Assembly (NCBI GenBank): GCA_947058615.1
Contig: CAMSHF010000001.1
Location: forward strand, 186,001-250,000
Source of the DNA: an uncultured Rickettsiella sp.
GTDB lineage: Bacteria; Pseudomonadota; Gammaproteobacteria; Diplorickettsiales; Diplorickettsiaceae
DNA length: 64,000 bases
Direction of reading: 5' to 3'
Shown here: one piece after another, positions 1 through 8,301 of the stretch
Numbering within the stretch: position 1 is the first letter of the stretch
Layout: the number at the start of each line of letters is the position of its first letter
Made by a program: the position numbers and the translations under genes
The notes under the pieces: model-generated
The model's input: the letters and a program-made list of their open reading frames with translations, nothing else
What the model was told of the DNA's origin: nothing
Databases searched by the model: none

Positions 1-25
1 CTTGTTTCTTTTTTTACCCTATTTT

Positions 26-1345
26 ATGAATCTTATCAATCGTGACCGACAACATATCTGGCATCCTTGCTCACAAATGAAGGATTATGACGCTTTCCCC
101 CCCTTAGTAATAAACAAAGCTTATGGTTCCTATATCGAATTAAAAGATGGAAGACGCATAATAGATGCCATTTCTAGCTGGTGGTGCAAATCATTGGGCC
201 ATAATCATCCGCGCTTAAAAATGGCGCTCAACGCCCAGTTAAATAAGTTTGAGCACGTGATATTTGCTAATAGCACCTATGAAACCATCGTTCAACTTTC
301 TGAAAAATTAGGCCAACTTTGCCCTGGTTTAAATAAAGTATTCTATGCGAGTGAAGGCTCTTCGGCAGTTGAAATCGCTTTAAAAATGAGTTTACATGCC
401 CAGCAATTACTTGGACAAAATCAGCGGATACAGTTTACTTCATTAGAAAATGGCTATCATGGCGAGACATTTATGGCTTTAGGACTTAGCGATCTGGGTC
501 TTTATCGCCAAGCCTACGAAGCCCATTTAATAAAACCTAACTTCATTAAAAATATACCTTACGTGCATTCGAGCTCAAACCCAATTTGGAACGATTGCTC
601 CGCTATGTGGCCTGACATTGAAAAACAGCTTGAAATACAAGCTGAAAACTTAGCAGCTATTATCGTTGAACCGATAGTACAAGGAGCGGGGGGTATGAAG
701 CTCTATAGTCAAGATTTTCTTCGCCGATTAAGTAAATGGACAAAAGCCCATGGTATTTATTTAATAGCCGATGAGATTATGACTGGATTAGGCAGGACAG
801 GGTTTGCATTAGCTTGCCAGCATGCGCAAATTAAACCTGATTTTATCTGCTTAAGTAAAGGCCTAACATCTGGCTGGTTACCAATGAGTGCGGTATTAAC
901 ACAGTCTGAAATTTATAATTTATTTTATGATGATTACTCATCTGGAAAAAGTTTTTTACATTCACACACCTATAGTGGTAATGCATTGGCAGCAGCCGTC
1001 GCATTAGAATGTCTAAATATTCTAGAAGATGAACAAATATTTAAACAGGTACGAGAAAAAGAAATTATTTTAAAAAATTTGATGTATGAGGTTCAAAATA
1101 AAACAGAAAAATTAATAAATATTAGAGGTATCGGAGCCATCATCGCAGCCGACTTATTGCTAAAAGAAAAAGAAAAAAATCAACGCATCGGATACCAAAT
1201 TTTTCAGAAAGCTTTAAAAATGGGGGCTTGGTTACGTCCTTTAGGAAATACAATTTACTGGTTACCGCCTTTAAACATATCACTACCAACCCTTAAAGAA
1301 TTATGTGATATTACCAAATTTTCAATATTACAAATTTTAAAATGA
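26..1345 (+). CDS. bioA: adenosylmethionine–8-amino-7-oxononanoate aminotransferase
   Basis: PLP-dependent class III aminotransferase of biotin synthesis. It transfers the amino group of S-adenosylmethionine to KAPA, giving DAPA, in the cytoplasm. Seen: the BioA-type N-terminus with IWHPCSQMKDY, an SSWW motif near residue 50, GYHGET near 142, and the PLP lysine in LSKGLT at residue 278. Length of 439 aa from the ATG matches the family. I chose the ATG at 26 because conserved sequence begins there; an in-frame TTG at 2 would add eight hydrophobic residues and the upstream region is outside the window. No other bio gene is visible here, but birA lies at 27.2 kb. It converges with the VUT transporter gene. 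Confidence 0.95.
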   Translation: MNLINRDRQHIWHPCSQMKDYDAFPPLVINKAYGSYIELKDGRRIIDAISSWWCKSLGHNHPRLKMALNAQLNKFEHVIFANSTYETIVQLSEKLGQLCPGLNKVFYASEGSSAVEIALKMSLHAQQLLGQNQRIQFTSLENGYHGETFMALGLSDLGLYRQAYEAHLIKPNFIKNIPYVHSSSNPIWNDCSAMWPDIEKQLEIQAENLAAIIVEPIVQGAGGMKLYSQDFLRRLSKWTKAHGIYLIADEIMTGLGRTGFALACQHAQIKPDFICLSKGLTSGWLPMSAVLTQSEIYNLFYDDYSSGKSFLHSHTYSGNALAAAVALECLNILEDEQIFKQVREKEIILKNLMYEVQNKTEKLINIRGIGAIIAADLLLKEKEKNQRIGYQIFQKALKMGAWLRPLGNTIYWLPPLNISLPTLKELCDITKFSILQILK

Positions 1346-1385
1346 TAAATAATATTTTAAAGGATACAATAAAAGAATTTAAACT

Positions 1386-1916
1386 CTAAGTTTGATTGGC
1401 GGTAAGTACCTTTAAACGATCTGACAAATTACGTTTCTCACGATTACGCCAACCGTACCAAACAATTAATACCCCCATAATTTTAGCTAATGATAAGACC
1501 AGAATCCCCAACCAATTTAATTGATGAATAATCCATAAAAAAACACTACTGTCTATCGGAGCACTCAGACTAGCAGACCAAAGTATGCGTTGAGATAAAG
1601 GGCGTTTAGTAAAAGTATAGACCGACCAATCGACAAATTCTGCAATTAAAAATGCACTCATACTGGCTATGGCTAAATTTTTATCTGCTAAAATGTAACT
1701 GATTAAGCTGCCGATGAGCATAGCAAAAATAACTTTATGTTCTAATTCTCGTTGAGCAAAATCACGCAAAACATAAACGGCTCCTACTGTCCAATCCATA
1801 GGAGAAATTTCTGTACTCAATACTTGCACTAATGGAACATAACCAAACAAAGTATTAAGTAAAATGATTAAAATTATATAGACGATACTATATTTATAAT
1901 TAAATAACCCGTTCAT
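1386..1916 (-). CDS. VUT-family membrane transporter (YhhQ-like, possible queuosine-precursor uptake)
   Basis: Small integral membrane protein of 176 aa with about five to six hydrophobic segments. The segment GAVYVLRDFAQRE, followed by a hydrophobic stretch and an EFVDWSVYTF block, is characteristic of the VUT family (Pfam Vut_1). Characterised members such as E. coli YhhQ import the queuosine precursors preQ0/preQ1. The family is recognised from these motifs; the substrate is inferred from homologues. The protein is somewhat shorter than YhhQ (about 220 aa). It lies downstream of rpoS on the same strand, 30 bp apart, so it could be cotranscribed with it. Confidence 0.8.
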   Translation of the reverse strand: MNGLFNYKYSIVYIILIILLNTLFGYVPLVQVLSTEISPMDWTVGAVYVLRDFAQRELEHKVIFAMLIGSLISYILADKNLAIASMSAFLIAEFVDWSVYTFTKRPLSQRILWSASLSAPIDSSVFLWIIHQLNWLGILVLSLAKIMGVLIVWYGWRNREKRNLSDRLKVLTANQT

Positions 1917-1946
1917 ATTCTTAAAATTTTATTTTTTTAATAAAAA

Positions 1947-2939
1947 TCAATCATACAATAAATTAGAAAAAAAACCCTGTTTTTCCATTATTTTTCTTAA
2001 GGTCTTTAATCCTTCAACCTGGATTTGGCGGACCCGCTCTCGTGTTAAGCCAATAACTTCACCTACTTCTTCTAACGTCATACGATCGCAGCCTAACAAC
2101 CCATAGCGTCGAGCAATAACTTCGCGTTGATTAGTCGATAATTGTTCCAACCATCCTTCTAAACGTTTACGTAAATTTTCGCCTTCTAATATATATTCAG
2201 GATCATTTTCCCGATTATCAGATAATGTTTCAAGTAAAGGTTTATCCGCCTCACTACTGGCCGGCGCATCGACAGAAGTAATATGTTCATTTAAACCGAG
2301 CATTCGTTCTACCTCTTCAAAAGGTCTATCCAGCCATTTTGCAATTTCATCTGAAGTAGGTTTATGATCTAATTTTTGTGTGAGCTCTCTTGCGGCTTGT
2401 AAATAAACATTAAGTTCTTTTACCACATGGATAGGTAGACGAACTGTTCGAGCTTGGTTCATAATAGCCCGTTCAATGGCTTGACGGACCCACCATGTCG
2501 CATAAGTAGAAAAACGAAAGCCTCTTTCTGGGTCAAATTTTTCTACTGCATGCATTAAACCTAAATTACCTTCTTCTATCAAATCTAAAAACTGTAATCC
2601 GCGATTATTATAATGTCTGGCTATTTTTACTACTAAGCGCAAATTACTTTCTATCATTCGTTTTCGGGCATCTTGATCCCCTTTTGCAATAAGGCGCGCG
2701 TAGTAAACCTCCTCTTCAGCAGTTAATAAAGGAGAAAACCCTATTTCATTTAAATATAACTGGGTTGCGCCAAGCGTCTCATCACGTCGAACATATTTAT
2801 GTGGTGTTGTATCAGTCTCACCTGTTTCACGACTTACTAAAAATTTTTCCCGTTTATTTTGAAATACTTGTTCAGACGTTAAATGATCTTGCTGTTTTTT
2901 TCCTCCTCTTTTTTTAAATGAACTTCCTTTGTTACCCAT
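1947..2939 (-). CDS. rpoS: RNA polymerase sigma factor RpoS
   Basis: Sigma-70 family stationary-phase sigma factor, 330 aa. Seen in order: region 1.2/2.1 ([18 protein letters not shown]), region 2.2 ([12 protein letters not shown]), region 2.3–2.4 ([18 protein letters not shown]), region 3, and a region 4.2 helix-turn-helix at about residues 288–311 ([19 protein letters not shown]). Absence of the long 1.1 acidic region and of the RpoD insert, together with the linkage to surE, identifies RpoS rather than RpoD or RpoH. The ATG is preceded by a strong GGGAGAG ribosome-binding site. The usual neighbour nlpD is absent; a yqaA-type gene takes that position. In intracellular relatives RpoS controls the switch between replicative and persistent forms (known for Legionella and Coxiella). 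Confidence 0.96.
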   Translation of the reverse strand: MGNKGSSFKKRGGKKQQDHLTSEQVFQNKREKFLVSRETGETDTTPHKYVRRDETLGATQLYLNEIGFSPLLTAEEEVYYARLIAKGDQDARKRMIESNLRLVVKIARHYNNRGLQFLDLIEEGNLGLMHAVEKFDPERGFRFSTYATWWVRQAIERAIMNQARTVRLPIHVVKELNVYLQAARELTQKLDHKPTSDEIAKWLDRPFEEVERMLGLNEHITSVDAPASSEADKPLLETLSDNRENDPEYILEGENLRKRLEGWLEQLSTNQREVIARRYGLLGCDRMTLEEVGEVIGLTRERVRQIQVEGLKTLRKIMEKQGFFSNLLYD

Positions 2940-3162
2940 ATTAACTCTCCCTGAATTAAATAACCTGGATAATAGTAAAATAAGTACTTTTTTCGATGCG
3001 TTAATGTTTTTAAAAAAATGTAAGATGTCTTAGATATGTACAAATTGATTGTTTTATTGAATATCAAAATCTAATGTAAACCAACTAGTATTTCATAGAA
3101 TGCATTGAATTTATAATCATGAAATAGAGGAAAACCTATATTATCATTCTAAATTTACTTTC

Positions 3163-3747
3163 TTAACCCCAGATTTTAAGAGAAGTAAAAATGGCAACTC
3201 CTAGCAATAAAATAAACCAAGATAACCTATCAATGTAATGTCGTAATAATTTATCAATATGAACACCGCCCCAACGCATCAAAAAAGCAACTAAAAAAAA
3301 TCTTCCACCACGCCCAAGCAATGACCCCAAGATAAAGGGTAAAAACGCAACATGCAAGGCCCCAGCTGCTATAGTAAATAACTTATAAGGGATAGGAGTA
3401 AATCCTGCCAAAAAAAATATCCAAGAATTCCATTGGTTAAATCCCTGTCCAATCTGCTGATAAGTCTCTTCATAACCAAATTGTAAAATATAGGGATGTA
3501 TCCAATCAAATGCGGCACTCCCTATCCAATAACCAAATAATCCGCCTAAAACAGAAGCTACCGTCGTCATATAAGCATAACGCCATGCGTAATCCGGCCT
3601 AGCTAAGGACATCGGTGCTAACATAACATCAGGTGGAATAGGAAAAAAAGAAGACTCGGAAAAACTTAAAATAAACAAATAAAAGGGCGCATGTTTATGC
3701 TTAGCTAATGCAAGCATTTTGTCATAAAGTTTTGAAAAATACTTCAT
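3163..3747 (-). CDS. yqaA: YqaA-family DedA/SNARE-associated membrane protein
   Basis: Inner-membrane protein of 194 aa with about four to five hydrophobic segments. The SESSFFPIPPDVMLAPM motif near the N-terminus and the FLAGFTPIPYKLFTIAAGAL block are typical of the YqaA subgroup of the DedA (VTT/SNARE-associated) superfamily. DedA proteins support membrane homeostasis and phospholipid carrier flipping in characterised cases; the role of YqaA itself is not established. It sits between surE and rpoS on the same strand, a placement I know from Legionellales, and is probably part of that transcription unit. Confidence 0.85.
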   Translation of the reverse strand: MKYFSKLYDKMLALAKHKHAPFYLFILSFSESSFFPIPPDVMLAPMSLARPDYAWRYAYMTTVASVLGGLFGYWIGSAAFDWIHPYILQFGYEETYQQIGQGFNQWNSWIFFLAGFTPIPYKLFTIAAGALHVAFLPFILGSLLGRGGRFFLVAFLMRWGGVHIDKLLRHYIDRLSWFILLLGVAIFTSLKIWG

Positions 3748-3805
3748 TATAAACTAATAGTTAGAAAAAATAGGATAAACTTTTTTAATTCGTTAATTAA
3801 AAAAC

Positions 3806-4570
3806 TTATAGTTCAGGATCCATATTAACAATCCAATCTTCGATCTGGTCACGAACAGTATGGTGCGTTAAATCAAGCTGTAAAGGTGTGATGCTGACCT
3901 GTTGATGATTCAAAGCATAAAAATCAGTACCTTTTCCAGCATCATCTTCTTTACCCGAACTTCCTATCCAGTAAATAGTATGTCCTCTTGGGTCTTTACT
4001 AGGCATCATTCTATCGGCATTATGCCGTGTGCCTAATCGTGTGACCTTATAGCCTTTTAACTGATCGAATGCAATATCGGGAATATTTACATTTAAAATA
4101 GTTTTTTCTGGGATGGGTTTTTCATATAAAAGGGTTACCAATCTTTTTGCAACTTCAGCCGCTGTAGAGTAATACATAGGTTCATTTCCCATTATTGAAA
4201 AAGCAATGGCGGGAATACCTAAAAACCGTCCTTCCATTGCAGCGGCTACTGTTCCTGAGTAAAAAACATCTTCTCCTAAATTGGCGCCCGCATTAATACC
4301 CGATACAACCATATCAGGAAGTTTATCTTCGTTTAATAGGCCCGTTAGTGCTAAATGAACACAATCTGTGGGCGTACCCTGAACGCTTATGACGCCTTCA
4401 TCAAAGTATCTTAACCTTAAGGGATGCTGCAAAGTAAGCGAATTACTAGCGCCACTACGATCCCTATCGGGAGCAACAATAGTAACTTCAGCAATTTGGG
4501 CTAAAGCTTTAGCTAAAATAGATAAGCCGGGGGCATGTACACCATCATCATTACTGATAAGAATCTTCAT
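3806..4570 (-). CDS. surE: 5'/3'-nucleotidase SurE
   Basis: Metal-dependent survival protein that dephosphorylates nucleoside 5'- and 3'-monophosphates and short polyphosphate. Seen: the N-terminal [11 protein letters not shown] metal-binding motif with Asp8 and Asp9, Ser39 in [11 protein letters not shown], and the [11 protein letters not shown] segment carrying the Asn ligand. Length of 254 aa is normal. Its ATG begins one base after the TAA of the upstream IcmC/D-like gene (TAAAATG), so the two are translationally coupled. Downstream come yqaA and rpoS on the same strand. surE–rpoS linkage is ancestral in gammaproteobacteria, usually with pcm and nlpD, which are missing here. Confidence 0.97.
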   Translation of the reverse strand: MKILISNDDGVHAPGLSILAKALAQIAEVTIVAPDRDRSGASNSLTLQHPLRLRYFDEGVISVQGTPTDCVHLALTGLLNEDKLPDMVVSGINAGANLGEDVFYSGTVAAAMEGRFLGIPAIAFSIMGNEPMYYSTAAEVAKRLVTLLYEKPIPEKTILNVNIPDIAFDQLKGYKVTRLGTRHNADRMMPSKDPRGHTIYWIGSSGKEDDAGKGTDFYALNHQQVSITPLQLDLTHHTVRDQIEDWIVNMDPEL

Positions 4571-4571
4571 T

Positions 4572-4892
4572 TTAAGATACTCTGGAAACTAAAGTTGCAC
4601 TTTCAGAAAATTTGGTAAGTATAGGTAATATGACTAAAATTACACCAAATACTAATAAAGTAACAGGCCGGCTCAAGGGAACTTGTGAAGGATTATTGCG
4701 ATAGTTTTTATATTGTATTAGAGCACCAAAAAGCAAAGCGATTCCAATAGCTAAACTCATATTATAGAGCGCGCTTGTTAATAGAGACATAGGCAATAGA
4801 AGTCTATTTGATAAATCACCCAATGAATCTGGAATTAAGGCATAAGCATAGCTTGAAACTAAAAATAGAATATAAAGGGTAATTCTTTTCAT
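4572..4892 (-). CDS. IcmC/DotE–IcmD/DotP-like small membrane protein
   Basis: Protein of 106 aa with a signal-like N-terminus (likely cleavage after SYAYA), a short amphipathic stretch, a hydrophobic helix (about residues 43–60), a polar [16 protein letters not shown] loop, and a second hydrophobic helix ending in ILPIL. Two helices separated by a [YF]K-x-[YH]-[KR]-[DN]NP-x-Q-x-P-[LI]-x-x-P loop is the pattern I associate with the small Dot/Icm type IVB secretion proteins IcmC/DotE and IcmD/DotP. It is outside any dot/icm cluster and is coupled to surE by a one-base gap. Whether it is the sole IcmD/IcmC of the genome or a paralogue cannot be told here. The assignment rests on motif pattern, not on a search. 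Confidence 0.6.
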   Translation of the reverse strand: MKRITLYILFLVSSYAYALIPDSLGDLSNRLLLPMSLLTSALYNMSLAIGIALLFGALIQYKNYRNNPSQVPLSRPVTLLVFGVILVILPILTKFSESATLVSRVS

Positions 4893-5230
4893 AATAAAAT
4901 TTTTTAGTCTTTTTTAACAGAAATATATAGAATCTCATATATGAAGATACGAATTTTATGAGTTTATTGCAAGCGCTATTAGGAAACCTATTCTTTTGAA
5001 CTTCAGAAAAAGAGGATTTTAGATAACACAAGGCATAGTTTTGACAAGGAAGAAAGCTAACGTAATTATGGAAGCCTCTCAAACGAGTTAACAGTAAGGC
5101 GATTTGTTAAGCCCAACTTTTCGCATAATCTCGATCTAAAGCCAGTAAAGCTTATCCGGTTTAAACTATCGATTTTTCCCTAAAAGTTAATATGAAAAGA
5201 GAAAGTTTTTTAATTACCCACAATCCCTTT
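4893..5230. other. intergenic region, no recognised feature
   Basis: This 338-bp stretch lies upstream of the IcmC/D-like gene and downstream of the pseudopilin gene, both on the minus strand, so it probably holds the promoter of the surE–rpoS block. Short open frames are present on the minus strand, but none shows a recognisable protein motif. I see no convincing hairpin, RNA gene or repeat. Confidence 0.4.
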
Positions 5231-5773
5231 TTAGGTTATTTTTTTATCTACCCTTATTCTTCCAGTTTGGCTTATCTTAACTAACCATACCATTTTTTTT
5301 GAAAATGCCTGGGTACAGACAATGAAACTACCATTTTGTCCATAAGAACCGTCTGGGTATATCTGTAGATAATCACTCGAATGAAATCCATGCCATTCTA
5401 AAAAACCAATAAGACCCAAAGAAGGATAAGTTTGTAGCAGTTTTCCTTTTTTGAAGGTTGAGGATTTATTTAGTATAACTATCCATCCATCGTTCCAACT
5501 ACCCGAACAGCTGTTAGCATTGTTACTTTTACATAGTGTAATAACATTTTGACGTCTAATTGCTTCACTTCGAGCATAATATAATGTTGCGCAAATTCTT
5601 TCCGTTAAAATAAATAGGCGAAGCTTAAGTATTAAATCTCTACATACTGGAAATGTTAATGTCAATAAAATACTGATTAATGCAATAATAAAAAGCAACT
5701 CAAGTAAACTGAAACCCAATCCAAATGAACTATTTTTATTAAATCTAACTATTTGATTTTTTTCATAACGCAT
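5231..5773 (-). CDS. GspH/FimT-family type IV pseudopilin
   Basis: Minor pseudopilin of a type IV pilus or type II secretion machine, 180 aa from the chosen ATG. The N-terminus has the class III prepilin motif G-FSLLELLFIIALISILL: cleavage after Gly, a Glu at mature position 5, then a hydrophobic helix. The C-terminal half has the GspH/FimT pattern: YYARSEAIRRQ, a Cys-containing NSCSGSWNDGWIV segment, and a final GRIRV strand. I chose this ATG because longer versions overlap much more of the upstream uracil-DNA glycosylase gene; it still overlaps that gene by 25 bp. With comM and the ComEA-like gene in this window it suggests a competence-type pilus. Confidence 0.85.
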   Translation of the reverse strand: MRYEKNQIVRFNKNSSFGLGFSLLELLFIIALISILLTLTFPVCRDLILKLRLFILTERICATLYYARSEAIRRQNVITLCKSNNANSCSGSWNDGWIVILNKSSTFKKGKLLQTYPSLGLIGFLEWHGFHSSDYLQIYPDGSYGQNGSFIVCTQAFSKKMVWLVKISQTGRIRVDKKIT

Positions 5774-6477
5774 AAATCTAATTGTTTTTTTACATATTGC
5801 ATATCCTGCCAAGCTTTACATTTTTCGCGTGGTGAACGGAGTAAATAAGCAGGATGATAAGTCACTAATAAAGGAATTTTATTTACGCCAAAATGAAATA
5901 AATTTCCGCGCAAATTCGCCATAGACGCATCCGTTGACAATAAATAATGTGCGGCAATCCGCCCCACTGCTAAAATTAATTTTGGTTTAATTAAACTGAT
6001 TTGCCTCAATAAATAAGGCGTACACGCTTTGACTTCTCTCAATGAAGGATCGCGATTATTAGGTGGCCGTGATTTTAAAATATTGGCGATATAATAATCT
6101 TCTCGTTCATAACCAATTGCAGACAACATATTTGTCAATAATTGTCCTCCACGGCCTACAAAAGGTTCTCCTTGTTTATCTTCATTCGCACCCGGTGCTT
6201 CACCAATCACCAATAAATCCGCATTTGGATTCCCCACACCAAATACAGGGTTGGTACGTGTTTTATAAAGATCACAGGCTTTGCAATGATTGACTGCCGA
6301 TTTTAATTCCTGCCAATTCAACGTCGAAATTTTTTGTTCACGATTCATTGTTGAAGTTCTCGGCATATCATCGCCCTTAACTATTTTTTCGGATAACCTA
6401 TCGATGTTCTCACGTAAACTCCAAAGTGGAATTTCCATTTTTTTAAAATAATCGAGCCGTTTTTCTTTATCCATCAT
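5749..6477 (-). CDS. family 4 uracil-DNA glycosylase
   Basis: Removes uracil from DNA to start base-excision repair. Seen: Cys65 and Cys68 in CKACDLYKTR, motif 1 GEAPGANEDKQGEPFVGRGG, the NILKSRPPNNRDP loop, KACTPYLLRQ, and motif 2 TYHPAYLLR. Family 4 enzymes bind a [4Fe-4S] cluster through four cysteines. Here the residue normally Cys in the K-C-R-P-P segment is Ser (codon TCA), so one ligand appears to be lost. The N-terminal 50 residues are variable and charged; either of the two leading Met codons could be used. The pseudopilin gene starts inside its 3' end. Cytoplasmic DNA repair is the likely role. Confidence 0.88.
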   Translation of the reverse strand: MMDKEKRLDYFKKMEIPLWSLRENIDRLSEKIVKGDDMPRTSTMNREQKISTLNWQELKSAVNHCKACDLYKTRTNPVFGVGNPNADLLVIGEAPGANEDKQGEPFVGRGGQLLTNMLSAIGYEREDYYIANILKSRPPNNRDPSLREVKACTPYLLRQISLIKPKLILAVGRIAAHYLLSTDASMANLRGNLFHFGVNKIPLLVTYHPAYLLRSPREKCKAWQDMQYVKKQLDLCVMKKIK

Positions 6478-6631
6478 TTGTGCTTGAAAAAATTAGAGAG
6501 CAACCATTATTTTAGCAAAATTAAATCTGATTCGTTAAACTTAAGATTTCTAATTAAAAAACGGGATTTTTCTTGCATTAAACTTTTCATCTATTCAATA
6601 ACCTATAAAGATCCAGTATACTTTCTGAACT

Positions 6632-7279
6632 ATGGAACCTAAGCAATTCATTGTACGGCCTTTACAACATGGCGACTATAATACAATCGCGCAAGCTATG
6701 TATGCTTTTACTGACATGCGTACCTCTGAAACGCTCGATGAAATTTGGCTTATTGAACATAACCCCGTTTATACCTTAGGACTGGCTGGCAAGTTGGAAC
6801 ACATTCTTAACCCGGGAAATATACCCATAGAGAAAACGGATCGGGGCGGACAAGTAACCTACCACGGCCCTGGGCAATTGGTGATATATCCTCTTTTAAA
6901 CCTTCGCCGACTAAAGCTAGGCATACGCGAACTAGTCACTCTACTAGAAAATACCGTAATTCACTTATTAGCGAATTACAGCATTCATGCCGAGGCGAAA
7001 AAAGATGCGCCAGGTGTCTATGTCAATTCGGCGAAGATCGCTTCTATCGGACTACGTATTCGACGGGGCTACTGTTATCACGGCCTCGCTTTTAATGTGT
7101 CCATGGATCTTAGCCCTTTTACTGGAATTAACCCTTGCGGTATAAGCCAACTTACTATCACTCAACTTTCTGATTTGGGAGGACCTAAGAATCTTAATAG
7201 GGTAGCAAAGGACTTTATCAAGCAATTTCAACAAGAAATAGAGATTCATAAAAAAGCTAAAGGTTCAAAAGTTGACTAG
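6632..7279 (+). CDS. lipB: octanoyl-[acyl-carrier protein] octanoyltransferase LipB
   Basis: Transfers octanoyl from acyl-carrier protein to the lipoyl domains of 2-oxoacid dehydrogenases and GcvH, the first step of endogenous lipoate synthesis. Seen: the substrate loop [13 protein letters not shown], the catalytic Lys in SAKIASIG and the catalytic Cys in GINPCGI. Length of 215 aa is normal. No good Shine–Dalgarno sequence precedes the ATG. lipA follows 71 bp downstream on the same strand, the canonical pair. Confidence 0.96.
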   Translation: MEPKQFIVRPLQHGDYNTIAQAMYAFTDMRTSETLDEIWLIEHNPVYTLGLAGKLEHILNPGNIPIEKTDRGGQVTYHGPGQLVIYPLLNLRRLKLGIRELVTLLENTVIHLLANYSIHAEAKKDAPGVYVNSAKIASIGLRIRRGYCYHGLAFNVSMDLSPFTGINPCGISQLTITQLSDLGGPKNLNRVAKDFIKQFQQEIEIHKKAKGSKVD

Positions 7280-7350
7280 CTAAAAAACTTACTTATATCT
7301 TATATCATCTTACTGTATATTAAAATGCTCATTACAACATATTAAAAGCT

Positions 7351-8301
7351 ATGGAAAAAAAAACACCGGATTCTAAGCAAAAACAACGTGGGGCAGAAAA
7401 GATGTCTCGCATTCCAATAAAGATCGAGCCAAAAGCCCCTTTGCGTAAACCGGATTGGATTCGCATTAAATTACCGATAACATCGGTTGTAGATCAACTT
7501 AAAATGATGCTAAGAGAAAATCGTCTTCATACAGTCTGTGAAGAAGCTTCGTGTCCAAATTTAAGTGAATGCTTTAGTCACGGCACAGCTACATTTATGA
7601 TCATGGGAGATAAATGTACTCGACGCTGCACCTTTTGTGATGTTGGCCATGGGCGTCCTGATCCATTAGATCCAGAGGAACCAGAAAATTTAGCTAAGAC
7701 AGTTAAACAAATGGCCCTGCGTTATGTTGTTATTACCTCAGTTGATCGAGATGATCTAAGAGATGGCGGTGCAGCTCACTTTACTGCGTGTTTACAGGCA
7801 TTACGCAAGCGTTGTCCGACACTTACTATAGAAGTTCTCGTACCTGATTTTCGTGGTCGCATGGATGTTGCTTTAAATGCAATCGCACCTGGGTTACCCG
7901 ATGTATTCAATCATAACATTGAAACTATACCAAGATTATACAAACAGGCACGTCCAGGTTCTGACTATCAGTGGTCCCTACAATTATTACTTGAATTTAA
8001 AAATCGCTTTCCAGGAATACCCACTAAATCCGGTTTGATGCTAGGACTCGGAGAAACATTGGAAGAAGTGAAACAAGTGATGCATGATTTGCGTAAGCAT
8101 CAAGTCGATATGATAACTATCGGACAATACCTTGCACCGAGTCGCTATCACTTTCCTGTTGCTCGTTATGTTTCGCCTCAAGAGTTTAAGGATCTCGGTC
8201 ATTTGGCAAAAGGAATGGGATTTATTCGTGTTGCCAGTGGACCACTCGTTCGTTCTTCATATCATGCGGATAAACAGGCGGCTGGAGAAAATGTAGCCTA
8301 A
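7351..8301 (+). CDS. lipA: lipoyl synthase LipA
   Basis: Radical SAM enzyme inserting two sulfurs into octanoyl groups to form lipoyl cofactors. Seen: the auxiliary-cluster motif [12 protein letters not shown], the radical SAM motif [10 protein letters not shown], and the C-terminal VRSSYHAD, whose Ser ligates the auxiliary cluster. Length of 316 aa is typical. The first ATG is used here; an internal ATG at 7402 ([10 protein letters not shown]), preceded by a GGGG stretch, is an alternative start that would remove a low-complexity Lys-rich leader. The stop codon overlaps the ATG of the next gene (TAATG), which implies cotranslation. Confidence 0.97.
   Translation: MEKKTPDSKQKQRGAEKMSRIPIKIEPKAPLRKPDWIRIKLPITSVVDQLKMMLRENRLHTVCEEASCPNLSECFSHGTATFMIMGDKCTRRCTFCDVGHGRPDPLDPEEPENLAKTVKQMALRYVVITSVDRDDLRDGGAAHFTACLQALRKRCPTLTIEVLVPDFRGRMDVALNAIAPGLPDVFNHNIETIPRLYKQARPGSDYQWSLQLLLEFKNRFPGIPTKSGLMLGLGETLEEVKQVMHDLRKHQVDMITIGQYLAPSRYHFPVARYVSPQEFKDLGHLAKGMGFIRVASGPLVRSSYHADKQAAGENVA

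Noticed and set aside
2879-3067. 62-codon open frame across the rpoS start
   Set aside because: It has AT-driven low-complexity composition, overlaps the rpoS 5' end and shows no family pattern.
4816-5082. 88-codon open frame on the minus strand overlapping the IcmC/D-like gene
   Set aside because: It lacks any motif, has no ribosome-binding site, and overlaps the start of a better-supported gene in another frame.
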